Source of the DNA: Fluviicola sp.
GTDB taxonomy: Bacteria > Bacteroidota > Bacteroidia > Flavobacteriales_D > Crocinitomicaceae
Direction: 5' to 3'
Length of the DNA stretch: 64,000 nucleotides
NCBI GenBank assembly: GCA_029866325.1
Contig: JARWZO010000031.1
Location: forward strand, 186,001 to 250,000
Part shown: positions 33,425 to 43,100 of the stretch, one piece after another
How positions within the stretch are numbered: position 1 is the first letter of the stretch
Layout: each line of letters starts with the position of its first letter
Made by a program: the position numbers and the translations under genes
Notes under the pieces: generated by a model
The model's database searches: none
What the model was told of the DNA's origin: nothing
What the model saw: the letters and a program-made list of their open reading frames with translations, nothing else

Positions 33425-34603
33425 TCATTCCCCAAAAATCTTCGGGCGCTGGCTAAAAAACTGTTGTTCCAATTGATTCACCACTTTTACGCCCGGAAAA
33501 TAATAAAGTAAAATCTGTCGATAACTATAACCGTATTTGGCCATTTTCATAGCACCTTCCTGACACAAACCAACACCATGTCCGTAACCCCTGCCGCGCA
33601 ACACCACATCTGTTCCCTCAGGATAACAATTGAAAAAAGTGGATTTCAAATTAAATTTGGTGCGGATATCACGCAGCGGTATTCCCAGCCACGGATATTG
33701 AAAAAAGGCAGCTCGTTCGGGTTGATTGAAGGTGAAAATCATGGATCCCAATACCGAATCGGTGATCGGGTAATTGTATAAATTCACCAAAAACTCACTC
33801 CAATCGCTTTGCGGAATACGTTTCTCCCAAGTAGCTTGTTTGGTGTAGATGCAAAAGGTGTCTTTGAAGGTATTGAGGTAAGCTACTTTATTGTTCCAAA
33901 CATAATCGGGTTCGCTTGTTTGTCCACCACAATTTGCATGAAAATACGCATCAACCAACTGATTGCGGCTATCGGTCATCACCACACCTTTTGTTTGCTG
34001 CACTGCCGAATCGATTAGCGGCGCAAAACGCAATTGGTAATGATAAGCCTGACAATGCACACGGTCGCACAACCCAAAACCTTCTTTATTATGTCGGTCT
34101 TTGTACTTCAAGGCATAAGTTCTGCTCATGACAGCCTGTACTTTGTAATACTCCAAGTCGCGACCACCACCACCTTCCGATTCTACTACTCCACCAAGGT
34201 AATAAGACATATCCACCATGTTCACAATGGTGAGTCCGTTATCGGAGCCGGTTATTTCAACATCTTCACGGTATTTCCGTTCTTTTACTTGCGGGGTGCG
34301 GGTACTGTACGTGATCGAATTGCCCAATTTGGTTGCAACAAGCATGATTTTATCATACGAACCGGATTCAACCGTTCCGATCTTGATAGACACTTTATTG
34401 CCTTCGGTAAGTGATAGATCAACAAACTCGTTAGGAAGAAGGGTTCCCAATTCGGTTGTATCACCGATGATATTGTAACTACCTTCATCGTAAGCAAATA
34501 CAATGCGTTGCACTTCATAATCGCGCAAAACACCGATCCTCATTTGTTGGGCAACAAAAAAGAATGGCAGTAAAATCGTACAACATGTGAGTATGCGCGT
34601 CAC
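33425..34603 (-). CDS. SpoIID/LytB-domain protein (secreted)
   Basis: 392 residues. A signal peptide (TRILTCCTILLPFFFVAQQ) is followed by an N-terminal domain (about 20-110) starting 'MRIGVLRDYEVQRIVFAY' and a SpoIID domain (about 115-380). Typical blocks are 'MSYYLGGVVESEGGGGRDLEYYKVQAVMSRTYAL', split here as 'YYLGGVVESEGG' and 'KVQAVMSRTYALKY', then 'AYFHANCGGQTSEPDYVW' and 'GRGYGHGVGLCQEGAMKMA'. SpoIID of Bacillus is a lytic transglycosylase acting on peptidoglycan; Bacteroidota members have similar acidic residues, but activity is not shown. It is the last gene of a minus-strand run after lpxB (43 bp). Confidence 0.9.
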   Translation of the reverse strand: MTRILTCCTILLPFFFVAQQMRIGVLRDYEVQRIVFAYDEGSYNIIGDTTELGTLLPNEFVDLSLTEGNKVSIKIGTVESGSYDKIMLVATKLGNSITYSTRTPQVKERKYREDVEITGSDNGLTIVNMVDMSYYLGGVVESEGGGGRDLEYYKVQAVMSRTYALKYKDRHNKEGFGLCDRVHCQAYHYQLRFAPLIDSAVQQTKGVVMTDSRNQLVDAYFHANCGGQTSEPDYVWNNKVAYLNTFKDTFCIYTKQATWEKRIPQSDWSEFLVNLYNYPITDSVLGSMIFTFNQPERAAFFQYPWLGIPLRDIRTKFNLKSTFFNCYPEGTDVVLRGRGYGHGVGLCQEGAMKMAKYGYSYRQILLYYFPGVKVVNQLEQQFFSQRPKIFGE

Positions 34604-34646
34604 AACAACAAAGTTAACGGTGACCGACTTGCTTAAAAACCGACGG

Positions 34647-35759
34647 CTAAATAGTTTTCAACAAGGATTGTGCAACTTTTTCGGATGCACCGCCTTTACC
34701 AAGCATCGCCTTGATTTTGACATAACCTTCTTCGATACTTGCGCGTTTGGGCTGACCTTTCAAAATGAGGGACAATTCCTTCTTCAAACGTTCGGGATTA
34801 CAGTCGTTTTGGATCAATTCCGTTACGATTTCTTCATCCAAAATCAGGTTGATCAGCGAAATGTATTTCACATTTACCAAGCGCTTGGCGATCCAAAAAG
34901 AAATCGGATTCCCCATATAACACACCACTTGCGGAATGCCAAAAAGACCTGTTTCCAAAGTAGCAGTACCTGAAGTTACAACCGCTGCTTCCGACTGTTG
35001 GAGCAAGGCGTAAGTTTGACCAAAAACCACCGAGACATTGTGCTTTCCGATGAGTTGATCGTAGATTTCTTTCGACATATTGGGTGCGCCGGCAATCACA
35101 AATCGGTAAGCAGGAAACGCGTTTACCAGCGTGAGCATTACTGGTAGTTTTTTCTTCAGTTCCATCACACGACTTCCGGGAAGTACGGCAATAATCGGTC
35201 GTGGATCATCCGGAATAGAAAGTGGTTCTACTGGTTGCTCATTGTATTGTTCAATGGCATCTAGCAGCGGATGGCCTACGTATTCGACCTCGTAATTGTG
35301 TTTGGCGTAAAACGGTTTTTCAAAAGGTAAGATCACAAACAGCTGAAACACATCCCGCCGGATTTTTTCAACGCGTTTCTCTTTCCAAGCCCAAACCGTT
35401 GGTGAAATGTAAAAATAGACCTTGATTCCGCGTTTCTTTGCCCATTCGGCAATGCGCATGTTGAATCCGGGGTAATCGATCAGCAACAACGCATCGGGTT
35501 GAAAATCGGCGATATCTTCTTTGCAAAAGCGAATGTTGCGCAAAATGGTGCGGATATTCATCAAAACTTCCACAAAACCCATGTAAGCCAGCTTGCGGAT
35601 GTGCATAGCCATGGTTCCGCCAACAGCTTCCATTTTATCACCACCCCAAAACCGGATGTCCATATCGGGTTCGGAACGGTATAATTCTTTCATGACGTTG
35701 CTGCCATGTAAATCACCCGAGGCTTCTCCGGCAATGATGTATAATTTTTTTGCAGCCAT
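34647..35759 (-). CDS. lpxB: Lipid-A-disaccharide synthase
   Basis: 370 residues, the usual length. Family blocks are 'LYIIAGEASGDLHGSNVM' at the start, 'PDALLLIDYPGFNMRIAEWA', 'YFYISPTVWAWKEKRV', 'EYVGHPLLDAI', 'AVLPGSRVMELKKKLPVML', and 'VTSGTATLETGLFGIPQVVCY'. This GT-B glycosyltransferase joins UDP-2,3-diacylglucosamine and lipid X to make lipid A disaccharide at the inner face of the cytoplasmic membrane. The organism therefore makes an outer membrane with lipid A. Its ATG overlaps the stop of the upstream small membrane protein gene by one base (35759), so the genes are coupled with surE in one operon. Confidence 0.97.
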   Translation of the reverse strand: MAAKKLYIIAGEASGDLHGSNVMKELYRSEPDMDIRFWGGDKMEAVGGTMAMHIRKLAYMGFVEVLMNIRTILRNIRFCKEDIADFQPDALLLIDYPGFNMRIAEWAKKRGIKVYFYISPTVWAWKEKRVEKIRRDVFQLFVILPFEKPFYAKHNYEVEYVGHPLLDAIEQYNEQPVEPLSIPDDPRPIIAVLPGSRVMELKKKLPVMLTLVNAFPAYRFVIAGAPNMSKEIYDQLIGKHNVSVVFGQTYALLQQSEAAVVTSGTATLETGLFGIPQVVCYMGNPISFWIAKRLVNVKYISLINLILDEEIVTELIQNDCNPERLKKELSLILKGQPKRASIEEGYVKIKAMLGKGGASEKVAQSLLKTI

Positions 35760-36070
35760 TAGCGTATAAAAACAACGTACACAATATACGGAATAAAAGC
35801 AGCGCAGCCAATGATTACTCCGCGTGCCAAATCATACCGTTCTTTGTTGAGAAAGAGGTAAAACCAAGCAAGATTGGGTATGCAAGCCAATGACAGAAAC
35901 TTGCACTGCACCATACTATCTATAGTGAATTTATGCCACAATTGCGAAAAATAAAAATCCTGCGTCACGGCAAGAATCCAGATGACCAATGGCACAGAAA
36001 GAGCAGGTGTTAAAAGGCCGATGAAGAATCCTACGGTGATCCGGATATTCCAGGTGAATTTACGTTTCAT
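35759..36070 (-). CDS. Small membrane protein between surE and lpxB
   Basis: 103 residues with three or so hydrophobic spans (about 8-32, 45-70 and 80-101) and a short basic N-terminus (MKRKFTWN). I do not recognise a functional motif. It overlaps lpxB by one base and surE by four (ATGA at 36067-36070), so it is translated with both. Similar small proteins often lie between surE and lpxB in Flavobacteria; the role is unknown. Confidence 0.8.
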   Translation of the reverse strand: MKRKFTWNIRITVGFFIGLLTPALSVPLVIWILAVTQDFYFSQLWHKFTIDSMVQCKFLSLACIPNLAWFYLFLNKERYDLARGVIIGCAAFIPYIVYVVFIR

Positions 36071-36831
36071 GAAAACTGTTCGTTAAGACTGTTGATGGCT
36101 GAATGCGCCGTTAAATCAAATTGTGTGGGAACTACCGTGGCATATCCATTGGCGAGGTAATACAAATCGGAGTCAACTGAATCTTCTTTCATATCGAAAT
36201 TGCCGGTAAGCCAGTAGTAACTTTTCCCAGAAGGATCAATACGCTTGTCGAAACGATCTTCCCAAAAAGCATACGCTTGTCGACATACTTTAATGCCTTT
36301 CAGATCGGTTGGCAGGACATTCGGAATATTTACATTCAGGCAAACACCTGTGGGTAATCCATTCGCCAAAACGGTGCTGATGACTTTAGCTGCCACTAGT
36401 TTGGCTGCCGAAAAATCGGCCTCGTGATCAAAATTATCCAACGAAAACCCGATGCTCGGAATATGTTCCATCGCTCCTTCTACCGCTGCCGACATCGTAC
36501 CCGAATAAAGCACATTGGTCGATGCATTGGAACCGTGATTGATCCCCGAAAGCAGCAAATCGGGTTTACGATGCAAGATTTCGTACACGCCCAATTTCAC
36601 ACAATCTACCGGAGTTCCCGAGCAGGAATAAGCTTCAATTCCGTCAAATAAATGTTCCGGATACAAACGCAGCGGATCGTGAATTGTAATGGCATGTCCC
36701 ATTCCAGATTGCGGTTTATCAGGTGCAATCACTACAATATCGCCAAATGGCCGGGCCGCTTCTACCAACGAAGCAATTCCCTTGGCGTGCAGGCTATCAT
36801 CATTGGTTACAAATATCAGCGGACGACTCAT
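36067..36831 (-). CDS. surE: 5'/3'-nucleotidase SurE
   Basis: 254 residues. The metal-binding N-terminus is FVTNDDSLHAKGI (the DD pair), followed by 'VVIAPDKPQSGMGHAITI' and 'DLLLSGINHGSNAS'. The asparagine in 'GINHG' and the serine in 'PQSGMG' are the expected active-site residues, and the C-terminal 'TDLKGIKVCRQAYAFWEDRFDKR' is the usual dimer arm. SurE removes phosphate from nucleoside 5' and 3' monophosphates and is linked to stationary-phase survival. It is the first gene of the run with the small membrane protein gene, lpxB and the SpoIID-like gene. Confidence 0.96.
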   Translation of the reverse strand: MSRPLIFVTNDDSLHAKGIASLVEAARPFGDIVVIAPDKPQSGMGHAITIHDPLRLYPEHLFDGIEAYSCSGTPVDCVKLGVYEILHRKPDLLLSGINHGSNASTNVLYSGTMSAAVEGAMEHIPSIGFSLDNFDHEADFSAAKLVAAKVISTVLANGLPTGVCLNVNIPNVLPTDLKGIKVCRQAYAFWEDRFDKRIDPSGKSYYWLTGNFDMKEDSVDSDLYYLANGYATVVPTQFDLTAHSAINSLNEQFS

Positions 36832-36929
36832 GGATCAATTTTGCGTAAAGATACGGTTTCAAACAAAAACCGATCATGAGAAGAATGTGAAAGGGGAGAA
36901 AAGTAACATGGAATACCAATTGGGCATTA

Positions 36930-36979
36930 TTCCTTTTTGGAGGAAATGCCACCCTCCTCAATCCTCCCTCAAGGGAGGA
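36930..36979. repeat. Hairpin pair between the ygiQ-type gene and surE
   Basis: TCCTCCC-TCAA-GGGAGGA (36962-36979) is a perfect 7-bp stem with a 4-nt loop. A second short hairpin, TTCCT/AGGAA, lies at 36930-36945. On the minus strand they follow the ygiQ-type gene and precede surE, so they may end the ygiQ transcript, although no U-tract is present. The sequence style resembles dispersed GGGAGG palindromes of Bacteroidota. Confidence 0.5.
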
Positions 36980-36990
36980 GGCAGATAACA

Positions 36991-38952
36991 CTACCGCTTC
37001 TTATCTTTCTTCCTACGCTCCTCTAACCATTTCGGAGCAGGTTTACTACCTCTTGAAGCTTGGTTTGATGGTGCATGATCGCGACGTGATGAACCTGAAA
37101 CTTGATTCCCTTCTACCCGATCTCCTAATAATTGCGTAATCAATTCCGGACGGTTGGCTTTTTGCAGACGTTCACGAATCCAAGGTTGATTTTCGCGTTT
37201 GTACCAGAAGAAAAAGCGGTTTTGATTTTGTTTTTCTTCTTTGGTTTTGGCTGTTTTGATGGGTTTTAGGGTATACGGATGTACGCCGGTGTAATAAATC
37301 ACTTCGGCTACTGTCATCGGGGTTGGAGTGAAATCTTGTACTTGTTCCAGTTGGAAACCCATTTCTTTGGTTTCGGCAGCCAAGTTGGCCATATCTGCTT
37401 CTTCACATCCGGGATGCGACGAAATAAAGTACGGAATCAACGGTTGATTGAGGTTGTGCTTTTTCGACAAGGCATCGTATTTTTCCTTGAACTTGTGGAA
37501 ATACTTAAACGACGGTTTTCGCATCACACGCAACGTGGCATCGGATGTATGTTCGGGCGCCACTTTTAATCGACCGCTGACGTGACGTGTAATCAATTGC
37601 TCGATGTATTCGTCGTGGTTGCCGTCTTCGTTGTTCTTGTTGAAATCGTCGACCAGCAAATCATAACGGATGCCGGAACCTACAAATGCTTTTTTGATAT
37701 TGGGGTGCGCATCGATTTTACGGTACAAGTCGGTCATGGCTTTGTGCGAAGTATCCAAGTTGTTGCAAATTACCGGGTGAATGCAACTCGGGCTGGAACA
37801 ACGCTCGCAAATGGATTCGTCTTTTCCTTTCATGCGGTACATATTCGCCGAAGGTCCGCCGATATCCGATAAATAGCCTTTGAATTCAGGGTGTTTCACG
37901 ACCTCATCGATTTCTTTCATAATGCTATTTTCACTGCGCGAAGCAATGAATTTGCCCTGATGCGCGGAAATGGTGCAAAAGCTGCAACCACCGAAACAAC
38001 CGCGGTGCATGTTCACCGAAAACTTGATCATGTCGTAAGCCGGAATAGCTCCCCGCTTTTTGTATTTTGGGTGTGGCAAACGCGTATACGGCAAATCAAA
38101 CGACTGATCCATTTCCTTTTCGGTCATGGTTTTGTAAGGCGGATTGATCACCAATGTTTTGTCACCAACGCGCTGCATAATGCGATTGGCGTTGAGTTTA
38201 TTCGACTCCACTTCCACCACTTTAAAATTGGCCGCATAAGCCAGTTTATCTTCCAGGCACTTTTCGTGGCTCGACAGTTCAACGGTTTCCCATTGTTTGT
38301 TTTTCGGCAATTCTTTGTCGCCGTCTTGCAAAAACGCCACTTGATTTACGGTGGTCAATGAGGAAAACGGAACACCTTTTTTGATCAATCGCAATACATC
38401 GCGCAGGGGCTGTTCGCCCATTCCGTAAACCAATAAATCGGCTTTGGAATCTACCAAAACGGAAGGCATCAATTCATCTTTCCAATAATCGTAATGCGAA
38501 ACACGACGCAAACTGGCTTCTATACCACCAATCAGCACCGGAACATCAGGATAGATGTCTTTGAGGATGGTAGAATAAACCGTGGTTGCGTAATCCGGAC
38601 GGAAACCTGCTTCTCCGCCAGGCGTATAGGCATCCGTTGAACGCAAGCGCTTTCCGGCAGTGTAATGATTCACCATCGAATCCATGCAACCAGCAGTAAC
38701 ACCAAAGAAATACTTGGGTTTGCCGAGTTTTTTGAAATCGCGCAAATCATCGCGCCAATTGGGTTGCGCAATAATGCCCACCTTGAAACCTTCAGACTCC
38801 ATAATACGACCGATTACCGCCGTACCAAATGCAGGATGATCCACATACGCATCACCGGAAATGAGAATGACATCCAATTCATCCCATCCTCTTTTTTCCA
38901 CCTCTTTTTTTGTGAGTGGCAACCAGTCCGTTATCGGTCTTTCTTCCTGCAT
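36991..38952 (-). CDS. YgiQ-type radical SAM protein
   Basis: 653 residues, full length for the family. An N-terminal cobalamin-binding-like region (about 25-200: VILISGDAYVDHPAFGTAV, then GGIEASLRRVSHYDYWKD) is followed by a radical SAM core whose iron-sulfur motif is visible in 'MHRGCFGGCSFCTISAHQG' (CxxxCxxC). Extra cysteines at 'CERCSSPSCIHPVIC' suggest another cluster. The C-terminal part has 'HYLIPYFISSHPGCEEADM'-type sequence (PLIPYFISSHPGC) and a basic tail. The YgiQ reaction is not established. The gene is monocistronic by appearance. The stretch 38953-39176 upstream shows nothing I can name. Confidence 0.92.
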   Translation of the reverse strand: MQEERPITDWLPLTKKEVEKRGWDELDVILISGDAYVDHPAFGTAVIGRIMESEGFKVGIIAQPNWRDDLRDFKKLGKPKYFFGVTAGCMDSMVNHYTAGKRLRSTDAYTPGGEAGFRPDYATTVYSTILKDIYPDVPVLIGGIEASLRRVSHYDYWKDELMPSVLVDSKADLLVYGMGEQPLRDVLRLIKKGVPFSSLTTVNQVAFLQDGDKELPKNKQWETVELSSHEKCLEDKLAYAANFKVVEVESNKLNANRIMQRVGDKTLVINPPYKTMTEKEMDQSFDLPYTRLPHPKYKKRGAIPAYDMIKFSVNMHRGCFGGCSFCTISAHQGKFIASRSENSIMKEIDEVVKHPEFKGYLSDIGGPSANMYRMKGKDESICERCSSPSCIHPVICNNLDTSHKAMTDLYRKIDAHPNIKKAFVGSGIRYDLLVDDFNKNNEDGNHDEYIEQLITRHVSGRLKVAPEHTSDATLRVMRKPSFKYFHKFKEKYDALSKKHNLNQPLIPYFISSHPGCEEADMANLAAETKEMGFQLEQVQDFTPTPMTVAEVIYYTGVHPYTLKPIKTAKTKEEKQNQNRFFFWYKRENQPWIRERLQKANRPELITQLLGDRVEGNQVSGSSRRDHAPSNQASRGSKPAPKWLEERRKKDKKR

Positions 38953-39176
38953 GGTGCAAAGGTAAGGAAAAGTGATGCAATCAGGCAGATTGGTGTTGTT
39001 CAGTTGATTTGAGTTAAAGCTCGATTTTCACAAAATAAACAATTCTGTGCGCACATTTGATTAAAACCCGCTCGGAATCAAGCTCAACTGATCGGATTTT
39101 GTTTTAACAAAACGGGGCTGAAACAAATCTTCAAAATCCCAACCATTCAAACCAATTAAAAAGTATTTTTATCATT

Positions 39177-40142
39177 ATGAGTAAAGTTGTTCTGATTGTC
39201 GGTTGTTTTCTACTATTGCTATTCGCATGCAACGGTAAAAACAGGGTAAAAAAAGTAACCACCAAAGCACAACCCTCTATCATACATCCCTTGTTTTTTC
39301 AGGAGGAAATTGCATCGCATCTGAACTTTCCGTTTTGGTTCAACGATTCCATTATTCGCAAACAAGGCATTCAATCTTTTACTTGGCGTATTTACCGCAG
39401 TACACAGCTCGATGATGAAAACAACGGGCAACCGGTTTCGGATCTGAAAACAAAAATGATTTACACCTTTAACGAAGCTGGAAAATTGATTGCGGTCGAG
39501 CGCAACGAATATGCCGAAGGACTTAAAATATCGGAACGCAAATACGCGTTGATCCCAACTGCATTTCCTATGTTTTTTCACATTAAACCCTTGCAACCGA
39601 TGGTTTCCAATGAGGATGAATCGACCGAAGCCTATACATGTCTGGTGAAAAACAAACCACGCAAACGTGTTGAACAATACGAAGACAATTACAACGATGT
39701 ACGCTACCATTTTTTCGCGAACAAAAAATATTGGGGAGCGCTTTCCATTGATTCGATCGGTCATCCGAATGAGAACGATTGGGTGATTTTGGGAACACCG
39801 AACAAACCCGAAAAACGCTATCAAGTGCGCAATACTGTAACCGAACGCAATGTAACGCATTACGATTATCACAATGGCAATTATCCGCACATGATCCGCT
39901 GGACAGATTATCCGTTTACCCAACACCGTCATTTTACGTATTCAAAAAAAGGCGTATTTACGGGCTTTATTGATTCAACCTTCGTTGATCAGGCTTTTGT
40001 TACCCGCAACGTGAGCGTATTCGGTTTCGATGCCAACCAACGTCCCATTCGCATTACCCACAAAAAAGCACACGCCGATGGCGATAAACACTATCAAACC
40101 ATCGAAACAATTGACTATATCCTCTTTTCAACAAAACGATAA
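39177..40142 (+). CDS. Lipoprotein at the head of the giant MORN-protein array
   Basis: 321 residues. A lipoprotein signal peptide (MSKVVLIVGCFLLLLFAC) ends in a lipobox with Cys18, followed by NGKNRVKK. The mature part is rich in aromatic and charged residues and has repeat-like strands (FNEAGKLIAVERNEYAEG, FTYSKKGVFTGFIDS), recalling YD/MORN-type beta-hairpins, but I do not recognise a family. It is separated by only 3 bp from the first giant MORN gene, so the two are probably co-transcribed and may act together at the cell envelope. No terminator separates them. Confidence 0.75.
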   Translation: MSKVVLIVGCFLLLLFACNGKNRVKKVTTKAQPSIIHPLFFQEEIASHLNFPFWFNDSIIRKQGIQSFTWRIYRSTQLDDENNGQPVSDLKTKMIYTFNEAGKLIAVERNEYAEGLKISERKYALIPTAFPMFFHIKPLQPMVSNEDESTEAYTCLVKNKPRKRVEQYEDNYNDVRYHFFANKKYWGALSIDSIGHPNENDWVILGTPNKPEKRYQVRNTVTERNVTHYDYHNGNYPHMIRWTDYPFTQHRHFTYSKKGVFTGFIDSTFVDQAFVTRNVSVFGFDANQRPIRITHKKAHADGDKHYQTIETIDYILFSTKR

Positions 40143-40145
40143 CAC

Positions 40146-43100
40146 ATGAAACAACTAATCACCTTAATCCTTCTAGCCGTTTCTTATGTAGCGATTGCTC
40201 AACAAGAAACACATGTCTTGAATGGAAAAACCTACCATGTATATCCCTATCAGGAAGAACTTTCGTACAGTATCCGACCATTTCGGTATGGCGTAAAACA
40301 AGAAGAAATCATTCACCGCGATTCACTTAACCGCTCCATCGTTTCCACAGAAGTAAAAGCGGTGAAGCGTTTCTTCAAATACCCGAAGGAAAAAGGATTT
40401 AGAAAATACAAGAAAACCTTTATCGCACTTAGAGCCAATCATCCGGGTGTGCTGCTCAATTTTCGTATCCCGTTGGAACAAGACATCACACCTACTTTGG
40501 AACCGCTTCCGGATGGTGAATACGTGCAGTTTTACCGTGACATACCTTATGTAGATAGAGAAAATGTGCTACGTTACAAAAATGATCAGGTAGCCGCTGT
40601 TTTTTCACTCAAAAACAATCAGCTAAACGGTTATGCTTACTGGCTTACCACCTTGGGCGACACGATTAAAGCAGGTCATTTTCTAAACGGCTTAAAAACC
40701 GGGAAATGGTACTACAACGAATTCAGTTTCAGCACTTTTTTAATTTCAAAACCGGAAGTAGCGAAATACATTGACGGAACCTACAAAGACACCAATACGA
40801 TGTTGGTGAATTACGCCAACGGTTTGCTTGATGGCCCGTATTCCAATATCATCGATGGTGAAGTGATGGAAACAGGACATTATGCCAATGGCGAAGCGAG
40901 CGGCGAATGGGTTGAATATGGTTACAAAGTCATCCGCGAAGGTTACAAAACCAGGTGGACAGACACCTTGATCGTAAGGCGACACTACTTTATCCCAGAA
41001 AAAGAAATTACCGCAAAAACACCGATCATCCGCAACCAGATTCTTGATCTTTCCAATATTGATCGTTATGACTTTGAACTTGAAAGCGACAACATAAATG
41101 CCTTTCAGGCCTTTTCAAGCTTTTACCATCTTTACGAACAGAAAGAAGAGGAAGGATTGGAACTGCCCGAAGAAAAAATGCATTCGTATCCTGGTGAAGA
41201 TTACGGTGAAGGAATGATCTACAGCGATTATGGCCCCAGTACAATCGGGAATCTGGATTTTTCCTATAGCCGAAATGACCGTATGTTCCTCATCAACAAT
41301 AAATACTACACGCGAAGTCAATTGATTGATTCCATTGGATACGTCTTTACCTACGATAAGATTTATGAAGAATACCACGAAAATGGTCAGTTGAAACTGC
41401 GCTTTGAAATCAAAGACGGTAAACTGGTAAAAGAAGACACCATTTTCTGGGACAATGGAAATCCGGTAAGTGTCATCAACTACTTACCCGAAACCAATCA
41501 ATACGAAGAAAAAACCTTCGACTTTCTCAATAAACTCATTTATGTGAATCTATATGATTCCATCGGTAGTTTTATCAAAGTGATGAACCAACCACCGCCA
41601 AAAAACAAGTACCGCATTAACAACCGCGTTTATACCGCCAATAGTTATGAGTCGTTTTTCTCTTATGACAACATGGATACACTTGAGGTTCCGTTGGTAA
41701 ATCCGGAAACATTGACCGAATCACTGTGGCGTTTTGATAGCACTCAGGCAACAGTTACCCTTTTTGATCCGGCAAGCAGAACGATGACAAGCGATTATTA
41801 TGCACTCAACAAAGAGTTGGTTGATCATTCCGTTGCTACTTTCAGCGAAGATTATGAGAGTGTGATCGCCAATGAAGAATACTCAGTTGGTGATATTAGT
41901 TCTAAAACACTCATCAACGGTTCTTATTACCACAACACAGAACGATTATTTTCCGGAAAAACGCTATCGGATACCGTTTTGAACAGCCGCGTAAAATACT
42001 GGTTGCGTTCGTATGAAACCACTTCCGACTATACACTTTATTACAAAGACCAACCGTTTAGCGGCACATTTACCATCAACACGCATACGTCCGATTTTAA
42101 ACTCAAAACTTCTTCCGAAAGCATTGTTTTTAACTACGCCGTAGGAGAAAAGCACGCCAAAGCGGTGGAAAAAGCACTGCGTGTTTACAAGAAAAAACGC
42201 AAAGAAAAGTACCTAACTCAGTTCATGACTCCGGCTACTATCTACAATTCCAACGTATCAAACGGGTTCAACTACAACGTGTTGCCTTTTGCAGGTTATG
42301 TTTACAGTCCGGTAGATGAAGGTAATTTCTACGAAAACAACTACGAATACGGTTACGACAAAAGATCGAAAAAACTGAGCGAGAAAAAAGCGGAATCGTT
42401 CGACAAAGTGGTTCAAGGGCAATTCCTCAACGGTAAACCTTCGGGTGAATGGATCACCAAAGATCAGTTTGGAAACATTACCGCCAAAGTACCTTTTACC
42501 AATGGTGAAGTAGACGGAGCTGTGTACTATTATGCTATGCAATATCCCGAGAAAAAACTCGAATACCAGTTGTATGTAGTGGAAGAAAACGAACTGCTTA
42601 AAGATAGTTTTCCTTCAAAACCGACCTATTTCCTTTCAAGAATCTGTCATTACAAAAATGGCGTGCTGAACGGTCCGTTTTATGAAATGAACTGGTTGGG
42701 CGATACCCTAACACAATGGAATTATGTTGACGGTCATTTGGAAGGACCGAGCTTGGAGCGCACCAAAATTGCCTTTACAAAATCCAATTACGAACTCGGT
42801 GCGGTAGATGGCATTATGCAAACGTACCTCACGCTTCCGGGAAGAGACACCACCTTGCTCTTTGACCTCAATTTCCAAAACGGGTCTTTACAAGGCGAAT
42901 CAAAAGCCTATCACCTCAACGGAAATATGGCCAAACACGGATTCTTCCTTTCCGGGCAGCCAATCGACGATTTTGAAGCCTTCGACACCCTTGGTTTTAA
43001 GTATCAATACGTGAAGTTTCAATTCAACCAACCGATCGAAGAAAAAATCTGGGAAGAAAACCAGTTGAGTGTTCGTTATGAATTCGACTGGAAAGATTCC

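Noticed and set aside
37279..39012. Plus-strand open frames opposite the YgiQ-type gene
   Set aside because: Phe- and His-rich translations are the usual antisense shadow of a well-supported gene.
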